64,000 bases of DNA from Paramicrobacterium humi. Lineage in GTDB: Bacteria > Actinomycetota > Actinomycetes > Actinomycetales > Microbacteriaceae. The DNA is taken from NCBI RefSeq assembly GCF_900105715.1, contig NZ_FNRY01000001.1, positions 1,054,001 to 1,118,000 of the forward strand. The letters run 5' to 3'. The notes under the pieces are model-generated. The model searched no databases, had not been told where the DNA came from, and worked only from the letters and a program-made list of their open reading frames with translations. A program made the position numbers and the translations under genes. Within the stretch, counting starts at the first letter, position 1; each line of letters starts with the position of its first letter. Shown here in pieces: positions 33,938 through 44,371 of the stretch.

Positions 33938-35923
33938 TCAATCGCGGAGGTCGAGCCACGCAACCTGTTCTGGTGATAGCTCAATTCCGACAGCGTCCAT
34001 CGACGAAGTGGCTTCCGAGAGCGTACGGGGGCCAAATAGCGCGAATGTCGGGAACTGTTGGTGAAGCACATATGCGAGCGCGACTGCAGTCGACATAACA
34101 CCGAGCTCAACCGCAAGCTTGCGGCAGCGGTCCAATCGTTCGAAGTTCTCCTCGCTGTAAAAACAGCGCACAAGTTCCGGGTCCGACGTGTTGTTCCGGT
34201 CGGCACGGGCGAAGAATCCTCGAGCTTGCGATGCCCACGCAAATACCGGGATCTGTTCGTCGCTCAGCCAACGCTTCGAAGCATCGTCCGTCACGTGCTC
34301 ACATCCTGCCCAGGGCAGTTCTATCGCTTCCGCGAGGCCGAAGTGATTGCTGAGCGCGGTCATCGGCTGTTTGCCACCGGCACGTGCATAAGCGTTTGCC
34401 TCTTCGAAACGCCGGCGGCTCCAGTTCGACCCACCGAACGCGCGGATTGTTCCCGACTGGTAATAGCGGTCGAGCACGTCGACAAATTCGCCCACTGGGA
34501 TGTCCGCGTTGTCTCGGTGCATGAAGTACATGTCGAGGTAATCCGTCTGCAGGTCCTCAAGCGTTTCGAGCAGCTGGGCTTCGAGATCTTCTGGTGTGCA
34601 GTAGGGGGTGTGGGCCCCCTTACCGATGACAAACGCGTCCTCCCTAACGCCTCGATTGGCCATCCATTGGCCGAGGAGCTTCTCCTGCAGCCTGTCGTTG
34701 TACTCATACGCAGTATCGAAGGCGTTGCCGCCGTGTTCGAAGAAGTCGTCCCACATCACGCTCCCGTGTATGAGATCGGGTTGATTGTCGCATCCCATGA
34801 CGAGGCGAGAGATGCGCTTATCGCTTTCGGGGATCGTCCCGTATCTCATCCGCGATGATCTTTTCTTCAATCGCCCGCCGCGGGTCGGCCGAACGTCGGC
34901 ATGGCGACACTCGAACGGATAGGCCACTCCTGCCGCAGTGCGCCAGCGGAACTGCGTGCGCGCTATCGCGATCGAATTCTGCGCCCAGTCATTATTCGTC
35001 TTTCCAGAGCGAACGAGATCGGCAAAGGCGTCTGCTTCAAGGGCGTACGAGTTCGCCGAGCGCACCTCGACGCTATGCGGCTCTTCTCCAGCCACACTCA
35101 GCAAGATTTCGGCGGCCTCGCTTGGAGCCGGCGCCCAGGGCTGCTTGAGCTCGATAAATCCAGTGGACCCTGTGATGCGAACGTGATGCTCCTGCTGTAC
35201 GGCGATGCCAGCGCGCAGATGCACAGTGATGCCATCGGGGAAATCGGCGTGAGCTGTTGTAACCAGATCCACTCCCTCGTCAGAGAGTTCCGCCGTTGCG
35301 AGTATCTCGCGAGGCTCGGTGAACGCGCCTGCACGACCGTTCGCGCCTGCAACGACCTCCATAGCGAGGGAGATCGGGTAACCTCCGACATCAAGAATTG
35401 CTCCGCCTGCTCGTTCGGAATCGTATAGACGAGCTACTGATCTATCGGCGTTGAACGTATACGTCGCTTTGACATGTCGTACGTTTCCGATCGCTCCTTT
35501 CGCGATCATCTCGAGCATCTGCTGGATCTGCGGGTGAAAGCGATACATGTAACCTTCAACGAGGACTCTTCCCTCGCGGCGGGCACACTCGATCATGGCC
35601 ATGGTGGTAGCGGGGTGGGGAGACAACGGCTTCTCACAAAGGACGTGTTTCCCGGCCTCCAGCGCTTTGATGGCCCATTCTGCGTGGTCCGTGTGCGCCG
35701 TAGCTATGTAAACCGCGTCGATCTCGGGATCGGCAAGGAGCGCCTCGTAGCTGATGTGCGCTCGTGCGAGGTGGTTGTTCGCGAAGTCCCGGGCGCGGCC
35801 CGCATCTGAGCTGGCAACCGCCACCAGCGCGCCTTTGGAGCTAGTCTTCAGCGCCTCAGCGAACGTTCCCGCGATCTCGCCTAGCCCGATGATCCCCCAT
35901 CGCAGTTTCCCGGTCTCGTCCAT
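33938..35923 (-). CDS. Gfo/Idh/MocA dehydrogenase fused to aldo/keto reductase
   Basis: 661 residues in two enzymes. Residues 1-335 are a Gfo/Idh/MocA oxidoreductase: Rossmann GIIGLGEIAGTF, GKHVLCEKPL with Lys98, EGYMYRFHPQ. Residues 359-661 are an aldo/keto reductase with the tetrad Asp403, Tyr408 (FDTAYEY), Lys435 (VIGKGAH) and His469 (YFMHRDN). The linker is basic (GGRLKKRSS). Both halves look catalytically complete. Joined enzymes of this kind suggest sequential NAD(P)-dependent oxidation and reduction of a sugar or glycoside, for example at C3, before or after GH3 cleavage. It is read after the M24-like gene with a 36-base gap. Confidence 0.9.
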   Translation of the reverse strand: MDETGKLRWGIIGLGEIAGTFAEALKTSSKGALVAVASSDAGRARDFANNHLARAHISYEALLADPEIDAVYIATAHTDHAEWAIKALEAGKHVLCEKPLSPHPATTMAMIECARREGRVLVEGYMYRFHPQIQQMLEMIAKGAIGNVRHVKATYTFNADRSVARLYDSERAGGAILDVGGYPISLAMEVVAGANGRAGAFTEPREILATAELSDEGVDLVTTAHADFPDGITVHLRAGIAVQQEHHVRITGSTGFIELKQPWAPAPSEAAEILLSVAGEEPHSVEVRSANSYALEADAFADLVRSGKTNNDWAQNSIAIARTQFRWRTAAGVAYPFECRHADVRPTRGGRLKKRSSRMRYGTIPESDKRISRLVMGCDNQPDLIHGSVMWDDFFEHGGNAFDTAYEYNDRLQEKLLGQWMANRGVREDAFVIGKGAHTPYCTPEDLEAQLLETLEDLQTDYLDMYFMHRDNADIPVGEFVDVLDRYYQSGTIRAFGGSNWSRRRFEEANAYARAGGKQPMTALSNHFGLAEAIELPWAGCEHVTDDASKRWLSDEQIPVFAWASQARGFFARADRNNTSDPELVRCFYSEENFERLDRCRKLAVELGVMSTAVALAYVLHQQFPTFALFGPRTLSEATSSMDAVGIELSPEQVAWLDLRD

Positions 35924-35959
35924 TTTGTCTCCTTCGTGCTCTTGAAAGGTTTTGCCGCG

Positions 35960-37336
35960 CTATCGCGTGAGCGCCTGCGTGGGGTTTAGTGCGTATGGTG
36001 CGTGCCAGAGCGCAATGTCGCTGAGCGGCAGGACGGACTCATGCACGTTCACTCCGATGTTGTTGCGCAGGAACTCGCGTCGCCGTTCGATCCGCTCCCA
36101 GAACTCGGGAAACCCGGCGGAGAGTTCGGTGCGAAGCTCACCGTCTGCAAGAGCGATTCCGTCTTCGATGTTTACGTATTGGTTCTTGCGCGGCACGACT
36201 GGAATCACGTCGCACTGCAGCAATGAACCAGATCTGAGTGGCACATCGCTTCCTGCTTCGAAGGCGGAGTTCGTCCATTCCTCGAGATGGAGGTGGTGGC
36301 CGGGATTCAATGAGAACTCGAAAACCGTTTCGTCACGTACGCGATCCACATCTTCGAATACCGCTCCAGTAGTGCGGTCAACTTGGACCGACTCCCACCA
36401 TGTGCTGACGACATCGAAGTAGTTCCGGATAAGAGGGTCGAACGTGTTTGCGTTCTCGCCCGTGAGATCGTCAGCGCTTGCTGCCACCGCACCGGCTCGG
36501 CAGGTGAGCCCGCCTCGCAAGCCGAAAGCGATCGTGAAAGCATCTCCAAGCGAAGCCGTGTTCCCAGTTGCACTGTAGAGCCCCTGGCGGGGACCGAACT
36601 GCATCATGGCGTGGCAACTGTGCGGTAGCCCTGCATCACGCAGTTCGTCTGCGACGACATATTCCGGAACGCCTACGGCTATTGCTGCCATTGCGCGCTG
36701 CACCGATTGCGCGGTGATAGATGCCGCATATTCGAATCGCACGATCTCTTCCGCTGTCGAGCTTGTGCGGAGACCTGCTCGAGGATCGGTGAACAGAGCC
36801 TGTGCGTTCACGACGTCACCTGTCGATCCGACCAGTTGACGCAGAGTGTCGACGAGGTAGGCAGGTGCCATGATCGCATGCTGGATGTCTTCGACATAGC
36901 CGACATTCATCGCCTTACCACCTGCGACGCCCACGCGAATGCCAGGCTCAACGCCCGCCTCGCGCAGGATCGCAGGCAGCGAGGCTGGCTGGTCACGCTT
37001 CTGTCCTGCGGGGCTGAGGGCTTGCCACAGCACGATCTTGGTGCTCAGGAGCGAGGCCGGCTCTTGGTGAAGGTTCTCGTTACCCAAGAGCAACGTGCCG
37101 AGTCCCGTGCTTTGGAGGACGAAGATCGCTTCCTCGAACCTTGGATCAAGCCCTGTTAGATAGCAAAGGTCGGCAAAGCTCTCCCGGTCACCATAGACGA
37201 TGAGCGCATCAATTTCGTGCGCGTCGAAGAGCTCCTGAGCAGCTGCAATACGTGCCGCATAGGTTTCAACCGGGATGAGCCCCGGCCGCGTTCCGACAAC
37301 CACATTGGGAATCGGAAGATGTGTCAACTGCGCCAT
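35960..37336 (-). CDS. M24-like protein, probably non-peptidase
   Basis: 458 residues with creatinase/prolidase-like N-terminal (EIDALIVYGDRESFADLCYLTG) and C-terminal pita-bread domains. The first metal ligand of M24 peptidases is an Asp in a D-x-G context; here the segment GDAFTIAFGLRGGLTCRAG has no such Asp pair. The later HHLHLEEWTNSAFEAG retains His and Glu residues. A missing ligand set suggests a pseudoenzyme or a different chemistry. It lies between the M28 peptidase and the fusion gene in the sugar operon. Confidence 0.75.
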   Translation of the reverse strand: MAQLTHLPIPNVVVGTRPGLIPVETYAARIAAAQELFDAHEIDALIVYGDRESFADLCYLTGLDPRFEEAIFVLQSTGLGTLLLGNENLHQEPASLLSTKIVLWQALSPAGQKRDQPASLPAILREAGVEPGIRVGVAGGKAMNVGYVEDIQHAIMAPAYLVDTLRQLVGSTGDVVNAQALFTDPRAGLRTSSTAEEIVRFEYAASITAQSVQRAMAAIAVGVPEYVVADELRDAGLPHSCHAMMQFGPRQGLYSATGNTASLGDAFTIAFGLRGGLTCRAGAVAASADDLTGENANTFDPLIRNYFDVVSTWWESVQVDRTTGAVFEDVDRVRDETVFEFSLNPGHHLHLEEWTNSAFEAGSDVPLRSGSLLQCDVIPVVPRKNQYVNIEDGIALADGELRTELSAGFPEFWERIERRREFLRNNIGVNVHESVLPLSDIALWHAPYALNPTQALTR

Positions 37337-37364
37337 GTCAAGTTCCTTATCTGCGTTCGAGTAC

Positions 37365-38567
37365 TTAGAGAAAGTCGACGTGCGAAAGCCGGTCAGGGCG
37401 ATCTAGCGTTTCGATCAGATCGCGTACGACGGGCACGCTCCACGCGATGTTCCGTGCTATTCCCGCGTTAGGAGTGTCATCTGGCTGGTGGAGTTTGTGC
37501 CAGTTATTGAAGGTCAGAAACGCAGTTGGCACCCCTTGAACGGCAAAGGACATATCGTCAGTGCCCTTTGTCGGTGGGAAACGCGTTGCTACTGTCGTCG
37601 AGGCTCTGGTTCGTTCCACACTCGCTCGAATCTTCGAGTAAACAAGCTGTTCGAACTCTTCCGGTCCGCTCGCCAACTCGATATGGTCACTGTCACCGAG
37701 GCCATCGATGTTCAGCACGAAATCGAGCTCCTGCAGGCGTTCTGATCCCACTTCATCGACATACCGACGTGAACCACCCAGGTGCCACTCCTCGCCCGTG
37801 AAGAAGGCGAGGTCTACGGTTCTTTGGGGTTGGTTAGCTGACAGATCCCGTGCCAGGTTGAGGAGTGCAATTGTGCCGCTTCCGTTGTCGTAGGCGCCGG
37901 GAGTATTCCAGAAAGTGTCGTAGTGGGCGCACACGAGAACACGGCCCGTTCCCGAGCCGGGGATTGTGACGGTGACATTGTCGCTGGTCATGTCAGATGT
38001 TGTGCGACAGTCAGCGTTGACCTCAACCTGTACGGTCTCGCCTTGTTTGATGCGGTCGATGATGGCCGCCCCGTCCCATTGGGAGATCGAGAGGTGAGGC
38101 ACCGTACTGTCGGACCCGGAGGGTAAGGGCTGCGGTGCTGCGGGGCCTTTGTCACGGACGTGGAGGAACGCAAGAACGCTCCCTTGATCGTCGACGACCG
38201 ATAGGCGCTTCCACAGCTGCGAATCTCCCCATATTCCCTGATTGCCTAGGAATACGACGCGTCCCGTTACCGGTCCTCGTGTGCCGTTGCTCCAGAGCAT
38301 GGGCCAGCACACAAGTTTTTCTTCCCAAGGATGGGTGACCGTGACAGTAGCCGTCGCTCCGGGGTGCCATCCGGGAAGCGCCACCGGCATGCGCGACGCG
38401 GTGAGGCCGACCGCGTTTAAACGGTCTACGAGCCACTTTGCTGCTTTCCCAATCCCGTAGCCGCCGTGGAACCTATTGCCGAGCTCTGTCAGTTCCGTGA
38501 GTTCGGCAAGCGCCTGATCCTGATCCATTCCGTTTAGTCCTTGAGTGTTTGGAAGTTGCAGTGTCAT
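37365..38567 (-). CDS. M28-family metallopeptidase
   Basis: 400 residues from ATG 38567, which overlaps the permease stop by 4 bases. Zinc ligands are visible in CAHYDTFWNTPGAYDNGSG (His and bridging Asp), FFTGEEWHLGGS (Glu-Glu), LNIDGLGDSD and a final HKLHQPDDT. A PA-domain-like insert lies at about 90-180. Family members remove N-terminal amino acids or act on small peptides. There is no signal peptide. Its presence with M24-like and glycosidase genes suggests that the imported substrate is an amino-acid- or peptide-linked glycoside. Confidence 0.9.
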   Translation of the reverse strand: MTLQLPNTQGLNGMDQDQALAELTELTELGNRFHGGYGIGKAAKWLVDRLNAVGLTASRMPVALPGWHPGATATVTVTHPWEEKLVCWPMLWSNGTRGPVTGRVVFLGNQGIWGDSQLWKRLSVVDDQGSVLAFLHVRDKGPAAPQPLPSGSDSTVPHLSISQWDGAAIIDRIKQGETVQVEVNADCRTTSDMTSDNVTVTIPGSGTGRVLVCAHYDTFWNTPGAYDNGSGTIALLNLARDLSANQPQRTVDLAFFTGEEWHLGGSRRYVDEVGSERLQELDFVLNIDGLGDSDHIELASGPEEFEQLVYSKIRASVERTRASTTVATRFPPTKGTDDMSFAVQGVPTAFLTFNNWHKLHQPDDTPNAGIARNIAWSVPVVRDLIETLDRPDRLSHVDFL

Positions 38568-39463
38568 TTGATAGATCCCGCCATTAGCCCGTTGACGAAG
38601 TATTTGCCGAGCAGGAAGTACACGATCGCTGTGGGCAGTGCTGTGAGGATTGCGCCTGCCATGATCACGTTCCACTGCACGGAGAACGTGCCCGATAGGT
38701 TGTTGAGTGCCACGGTGATCGGCTGCGACCCGGGGTTCGGCACGATGACAAGGGCGAAAAGGAACTCGTTCCAAATGCTCGTGAATTGGAAGATGATCCC
38801 CACGACGAAACCTGGGATGGAGATTGGGATGATTACTCGCCAGAAGGTCGACCAGAACCCCGACCCATCCATCGACGCGGCTTCGATGATTTCATCCGGC
38901 ACCGTCGCGTAGTAGTTCTTGAAGATCAGCGTTGTGATGGGAATTCCGTACACAATGTGAGTGAGGATGAGGCCGAGGATGTTTCCGTACAGTCCGATGA
39001 AGTTCAGCGTCTGAACCAGCGGAACAAGGATCACTTGATATGGGATAAACATCCCGAGAAGCATGAAGATCATCGTGCCGTTCGCGTACTTCGGCGGGAA
39101 CTTGGCCAGAACATACCCGTTGATTGACCCGATGCCCACCGAGATGAGGGTTGCAGGAATCACGAGGATGATGCTGTTGCCAAGGCTGCCGCGCAACTGA
39201 GTCCATGCCTGGCTCATCCCGCTCAGACTGAACTCGGGCGGCAACAGCCACATTTGGCTCAGTTGCGCATCCTCAGTCGTCTTGAACGCGTTGGTGAGCA
39301 CCACATAGAGCGGAAGCACGACGAACACCGCGGCAAGCGCCAACACGACGAGGGTGGCAATCTTCTTGCCTCTGTCCGCCTGCCAGCGACCCTTTTCATG
39401 CAACCGTTCTGGAGACCGGAGCCGCTGTGAAGGGACGACGGTTTGCAAGGTCTCAGACATCAC
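38564..39463 (-). CDS. Carbohydrate ABC transporter permease (MalG type)
   Basis: 299 residues with six membrane segments. The EAA loop, YYATVPDEIIEAASMDGSGFWSTFWRVIIPISIP, identifies a binding-protein-dependent permease of the CUT1 class. The gene overlaps the MalF-type gene by 11 bases at its start and the M28 gene by 4 at its end. No ATP-binding subunit is encoded here; a shared MsiK-type ATPase elsewhere is usual in actinobacteria. Confidence 0.93.
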   Translation of the reverse strand: MMSETLQTVVPSQRLRSPERLHEKGRWQADRGKKIATLVVLALAAVFVVLPLYVVLTNAFKTTEDAQLSQMWLLPPEFSLSGMSQAWTQLRGSLGNSIILVIPATLISVGIGSINGYVLAKFPPKYANGTMIFMLLGMFIPYQVILVPLVQTLNFIGLYGNILGLILTHIVYGIPITTLIFKNYYATVPDEIIEAASMDGSGFWSTFWRVIIPISIPGFVVGIIFQFTSIWNEFLFALVIVPNPGSQPITVALNNLSGTFSVQWNVIMAGAILTALPTAIVYFLLGKYFVNGLMAGSIK

Positions 39464-40487
39464 TGCCCGCCTTCCGGTATGTGCGCGTCAGGTATGGCAC
39501 GACGATGATTGCTATCAGTACGAGAAGCACGATCGCGGCGGTTGCAGCGGTGTTGTAATTCAGAGCGCGGAACATCTCCTGGTAGATGAAGATGCCGGGC
39601 ACATCGGTGGCGAACCCAGGGCCGGTCCCACTCATCACGTAGACGAGGTCGAAGATCTTGAGAGCTGTAAAACCGAGGATGACGAGTAGGGAAACCGTGA
39701 TCGGCTTAAGGAACGGCAATGTAATGTGCCGCAGCGTTTGCCAGGCGGACGCACCGTCAACCTTGCTTGCTTCGATCACCTCGCCCGGGATTGATCCGAG
39801 TCCAGCGAGATACATAGCCATCGCAAAGCCTCCGAACTGCCAACATGCCGCGATGACTACCGGGATCAACGCCGCCGGAATTCCGAACTGTGTCTGCACA
39901 GCACCAAAAGGGGGGATTATCTTGGCTACCGCGTCGTTCACGGCGAAGAACACCTGGGGATCGCTCAGCCATCGCGGCCCAAAGTCATCGATCCCGACTG
40001 CGCGAAGCGCGTCGTCGACGCCGATGGCGTTGAACAGCACGTTCACCCCTCCTTCGGGGTTGAAGACCCAGCGCCAAGCCACGCCCGTCACTACGAACGA
40101 CAGCGAATAGGGGAACAGGAAGAGCGTTCGGAAGAAGCCCTTCGCGATGACCACCTGGTTCACGAGTAGCGCCAAGCCAAGTCCGACCAAGCTGGTTACG
40201 GCAAGGAAGAGGACTGTGAAGATGACCATGTTTCGCATGCCGCTTTGGAAACGGGTGTTGGCGAATAGATCCACGTAGTTCTTGCTGATATTGTCCGTCG
40301 GTGCCAGATCTTGCGCTAAGCCATGCCACTGCGAGACCGACACGACCCCAGTGAATCCAATGAATCCATATACGAAGATCGCGAGGACCACCAGGCTTGG
40401 CACGAGGATGACCCATCTGGGTGCGCTGGTTAGCGGGCGCTTCCGCGTTCGCGCGCGCTGAACTGGCGCGACGTCAGTTCTACTCAC
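39453..40487 (-). CDS. Carbohydrate ABC transporter permease (MalF type)
   Basis: 344 residues from GTG 40487, chosen because GGAGGG is 7 bases upstream; a farther start at 40547 would run through the stem-loop. There are six membrane helices and an EAA loop, IPGEVIEASKVDGASAWQTLRHITLPFLKP. It forms a heterodimer with the next permease and works with the lipoprotein upstream. Confidence 0.9.
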   Translation of the reverse strand: MSRTDVAPVQRARTRKRPLTSAPRWVILVPSLVVLAIFVYGFIGFTGVVSVSQWHGLAQDLAPTDNISKNYVDLFANTRFQSGMRNMVIFTVLFLAVTSLVGLGLALLVNQVVIAKGFFRTLFLFPYSLSFVVTGVAWRWVFNPEGGVNVLFNAIGVDDALRAVGIDDFGPRWLSDPQVFFAVNDAVAKIIPPFGAVQTQFGIPAALIPVVIAACWQFGGFAMAMYLAGLGSIPGEVIEASKVDGASAWQTLRHITLPFLKPITVSLLVILGFTALKIFDLVYVMSGTGPGFATDVPGIFIYQEMFRALNYNTAATAAIVLLVLIAIIVVPYLTRTYRKAGSDV

Positions 40488-40509
40488 TGACTTTCCCTCC
40501 TGTTGGAGA

Positions 40510-40545
40510 GAAGGGGGCAGGGCGCCTCCGCATCCCACCCCCTTC
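40510..40545 (-). promoter_or_regulatory. Stem-loop between binding-protein and permease genes
   Basis: GAAGGGGG (40510-40517) pairs with CCCCCTTC (40538-40545) across a 20-base loop. Such hairpins after the binding-protein gene commonly raise its mRNA level relative to the permease genes. Confidence 0.65.
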
Positions 40546-40559
40546 AATGTCGTGGATGA

Positions 40560-41849
40560 CTACTCGCCCTGCTGATCGGCGACCGCAGACATCGCAGAGA
40601 TGAAGGCGTCAACATCGTGGTTGTTGGTAAGTAGCGTCATCTGGTCGGTGAATTGCTGCACGTAGTCGGCCGACGCCATGTTGCCCTGCTGGAACGACCA
40701 TCCACGCTTCTGCGTTTGGAAGAGCTTGGCGGTCTCCTGTTGGTAAGGCGAAAGTGATGAGAGATCAGCATCCGACCTCACCGGCACGGACCCCTTGATT
40801 TCGGAGAAGTCAACCTGCGCCTCGGGGTCGTTCACCGTGCGCACCCAGGCTTCGGCGTTCTCTGGGTTCGGTGCATTCTTAGAGACGACGAAGAGGTCGA
40901 TGTTTCCGAAGAAGGTGCCCTTCGAGCCGGGAAAGAGCGCATAGTCGAAGTCCTTCTCATATTCGAATCCGTTGAGCAGCAACTGCCCGTAGGTCCAGTC
41001 GCCCATGACGGTAAACGCGCATCCGCCATCTCCAACCGGTGCCACGGCATCGGGCCAGTTCAATGAAGCGTTGTCGCGGTTCCACACCGGGATCGAGTCG
41101 ACAAACAGCTTCGTCGCTTGAACAATTCGAGGGTCGTCCCACCCAATGGAGCCGTCGAAGAGTGCGGGCCAGTCGTCGGGACCAAGTGCAGCGAACAGCA
41201 GGTTCTCGTACAAGACGCGTCCGCCGTAGCCGTTCTGACCTGCCATGCAAAGTGTCGAAGCGCCTTCGGCTTCAATCTTCGGGGCAAGATCAATTACGTC
41301 TGCGAGGGATTTGAAGGAATCAGGATCAGCACCAATCTTCTTGATTAGCGGCACGTTGTACCAAAGGGTGTTGGAGCGATGCACGTTACTCACGGCTCCA
41401 TAGATCTTGCCGTCCACTGTCGATGCATCAATGACGTCTGCCGGCAGGTCCTCAGCCCATCCCTCTTTCTCGTACAAAGGCGTTAGGTCCTGCAGGAGAT
41501 CCGCGTCGGTGTACATGCTCACGCCGTAACCGGCGGACGTCTGCCAGGTATCTGGCGGGTTCCCGCCGGCAAGCCGAGACTGCAACGCGGCTTGCGCGTT
41601 CTCTCCGCCGTCACCGGCGATGGCAGCGACGGTAGGTTTCTTCGCGTCCGGATTCTCTGCCATGTAGTGGTCGACCATGGTGGAGAGAGCTTCCGACTCC
41701 GCACCGGCCGTCCAATACGTCAAGATCTCAAGACCACCATCGCCGGCTCCGCCGCCTTTGGCGGAACTCCCACATCCCGCCAGCGCTGCAACTGTCGCAA
41801 GGGATACCGAGAGAGCGACTGCCCCTCGCACTACTTTCCTGTTTCGCAT
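40560..41849 (-). CDS. ABC sugar-binding lipoprotein
   Basis: 429 residues. The signal peptide ends in the lipobox ALAGC (Cys26). The mature protein follows family 1 solute-binding proteins: LEILTYWTAGAESEALSTMVDHY, LAGGNPPDTWQTSAGYG, GDWTYGQLLLNG, LFVVSKNAPNPENAEAWV. It is the first gene of the leftward sugar operon, with a palindrome (41908-41930) upstream and a ROK regulator divergent. It captures the substrate outside the membrane. The substrate is unknown, probably a glycoside given the GH3 enzyme in the operon. Confidence 0.95.
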   Translation of the reverse strand: MRNRKVVRGAVALSVSLATVAALAGCGSSAKGGGAGDGGLEILTYWTAGAESEALSTMVDHYMAENPDAKKPTVAAIAGDGGENAQAALQSRLAGGNPPDTWQTSAGYGVSMYTDADLLQDLTPLYEKEGWAEDLPADVIDASTVDGKIYGAVSNVHRSNTLWYNVPLIKKIGADPDSFKSLADVIDLAPKIEAEGASTLCMAGQNGYGGRVLYENLLFAALGPDDWPALFDGSIGWDDPRIVQATKLFVDSIPVWNRDNASLNWPDAVAPVGDGGCAFTVMGDWTYGQLLLNGFEYEKDFDYALFPGSKGTFFGNIDLFVVSKNAPNPENAEAWVRTVNDPEAQVDFSEIKGSVPVRSDADLSSLSPYQQETAKLFQTQKRGWSFQQGNMASADYVQQFTDQMTLLTNNHDVDAFISAMSAVADQQGE

Positions 41850-41907
41850 GCTGCGTCCTTAACTTCGTTGTTCGGGTGGATCGCAAGACCGATCTATTCA
41901 GCGACTT

Positions 41908-41930
41908 GACCTCAAGCACCTTTTGAGGTC
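41908..41930. promoter_or_regulatory. Inverted repeat in divergent promoter region
   Basis: GACCTCAA (41908-41915) and TTGAGGTC (41923-41930) with a 7-base spacer lie 59 bases before the binding-protein start and 230 bases before the ROK gene. It is a candidate operator for the ROK regulator. Confidence 0.6.
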
Positions 41931-42162
41931 GCTCGTAGTCGGGACCAAACCGGCATTGCAGGGGGTTTCTTTTGAAACAGTTGTACATTATCCGGACATG
42001 TATGGGAATGCAAGAGCGTGGTTTCAGCATTATTGCTCGCTCTGCGAGCGTGTAGCATCGAAACAGCGTGAAGTCGCTCGCAACTCGTACGAAAGAAGCA
42101 CGATTGGTGAGCCACGAGTTCGACGGGCCCACAACTGAGGTGGGATTTGAAGAAGGAGAAAC

Positions 42163-43338
42163 ATGACTGCGGGCACTTCGGTAAACGTGAAGCGTTCGAA
42201 CCGGCTGTCGGTATTACAGACGCTTCATGCCAGAGGTCCTATGCGCCAGGCTGAGATCGCCCGAGCTTGCAACCTCTCCACTTCGACGGTGTCGGCAATC
42301 GTCTCAGAAGCACGCGCTCAGGGACTCGTCGTGATGAGCGACTCGGAGTTGGGCGCAGCGACATCCGATCGCCGAGGCACCGCTGTAGCCTTCAACCCCG
42401 AGCTCGGTTACGTCATTGGCATCGACATCGGGCAGACCGTTACACGGGTGGCGCTTGGTGATCTCGAGTATCGGCCTCTATCTGTCGAAACGGTGCGCAG
42501 CATCGTCAACACACCCTCTGATGAGGCAACCCAGCGCATCATCTCCGCCACGCAGCGCCTTATGGAGAATGCCGGAATCGACTCAGGTCGTATAGTAGGC
42601 GTCGGCCTCGGAATGCCAAGCCCCCAGGATGCAGATCATCGTACAATCGAGGGACAACACATCTTTCCCGGGTGGACCGGCGAGCGAATCAGACAGGAAT
42701 TCGAGAACCTTCTGCAAAAGCCGGTGTTCCTAGAGAACGATGCGGACGCAGCCGCGCTTGCAGAATCTCGTTGGGGTGCCGGGCGCGACGTGACGAGCTT
42801 GCTGCATGTCCTTACGCACGCGGGCGTTGGAGCAGGCATCGTCCTCAACGGGGAGATATATCGAGGGGCGAGCGGACGGGCGGGCGAAATCGGCCATATT
42901 TCCATCGATGCGCATGGCCCTCTTTGTTATTGCGGAAATCGTGGTTGTCTGCAGACATACGCTGGCGGCGACGCGGTCGCTGCGGTTCTACGACCCTTTC
43001 ACGGCGACGACACGTCAATTGACGATGTATTGCTGGCAGCCCACGAAGGTGAACGCACGGCAATTCGCGCAGTCCGCGATGCCGGTCACTTCATAGGCAG
43101 AGTTCTCGGAGAAGTTGCAAACATTCTCAACCCCGAGAAGATCGTCGTCAGCGGTTGCTTCCCGAGAGCGGGAGAAATCTTCTTCGGCCCCCTGCGCTCG
43201 GAGTTTGATCTCAAAGCCATGCATGGAATTGCAGATATACAGATCGTCCCTAGCGAATTGCCAGATGATGCGACCATCCGGGCTGCTCTCGGCATAGTGC
43301 CCATCGACCTGGAACAGCTCTATGAGATCCGCGACTGA
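42163..43338 (+). CDS. ROK-family transcriptional regulator
   Basis: 391 residues. An N-terminal winged HTH (RQAEIARACNLSTSTVSAIVSEARAQGL) is followed by a ROK sugar-kinase fold: VIGIDIGQTVTRVALGD (ATP-binding-like), GAGIVLNGEIYRGASGRAGEIGHISID and the zinc motif CYCGNRGCLQTYAGG. AGAAGGAG precedes the ATG. It lies divergent from the sugar transport operon, which it most likely represses until a sugar ligand binds. Confidence 0.93.
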   Translation: MTAGTSVNVKRSNRLSVLQTLHARGPMRQAEIARACNLSTSTVSAIVSEARAQGLVVMSDSELGAATSDRRGTAVAFNPELGYVIGIDIGQTVTRVALGDLEYRPLSVETVRSIVNTPSDEATQRIISATQRLMENAGIDSGRIVGVGLGMPSPQDADHRTIEGQHIFPGWTGERIRQEFENLLQKPVFLENDADAAALAESRWGAGRDVTSLLHVLTHAGVGAGIVLNGEIYRGASGRAGEIGHISIDAHGPLCYCGNRGCLQTYAGGDAVAAVLRPFHGDDTSIDDVLLAAHEGERTAIRAVRDAGHFIGRVLGEVANILNPEKIVVSGCFPRAGEIFFGPLRSEFDLKAMHGIADIQIVPSELPDDATIRAALGIVPIDLEQLYEIRD

Positions 43339-43534
43339 TCGCTCAGCAGCAAATTCTTAAAATCTCATCCGGAGTTCTCACAAGGCTTGTTCGCCGGGAA
43401 TCGTCGCGGTTCGGCAAATTAATACGGCGCCGAATCTAACATTCGAATCCAGCCCGGTTCTCAGGCACCCGCAACAGAGTTGTTCCGGCAGTCGGAGCAG
43501 CAGCTCCTCTTCACTCATACATACGATTGGCTAA

Positions 43535-44371
<837 letters not shown>

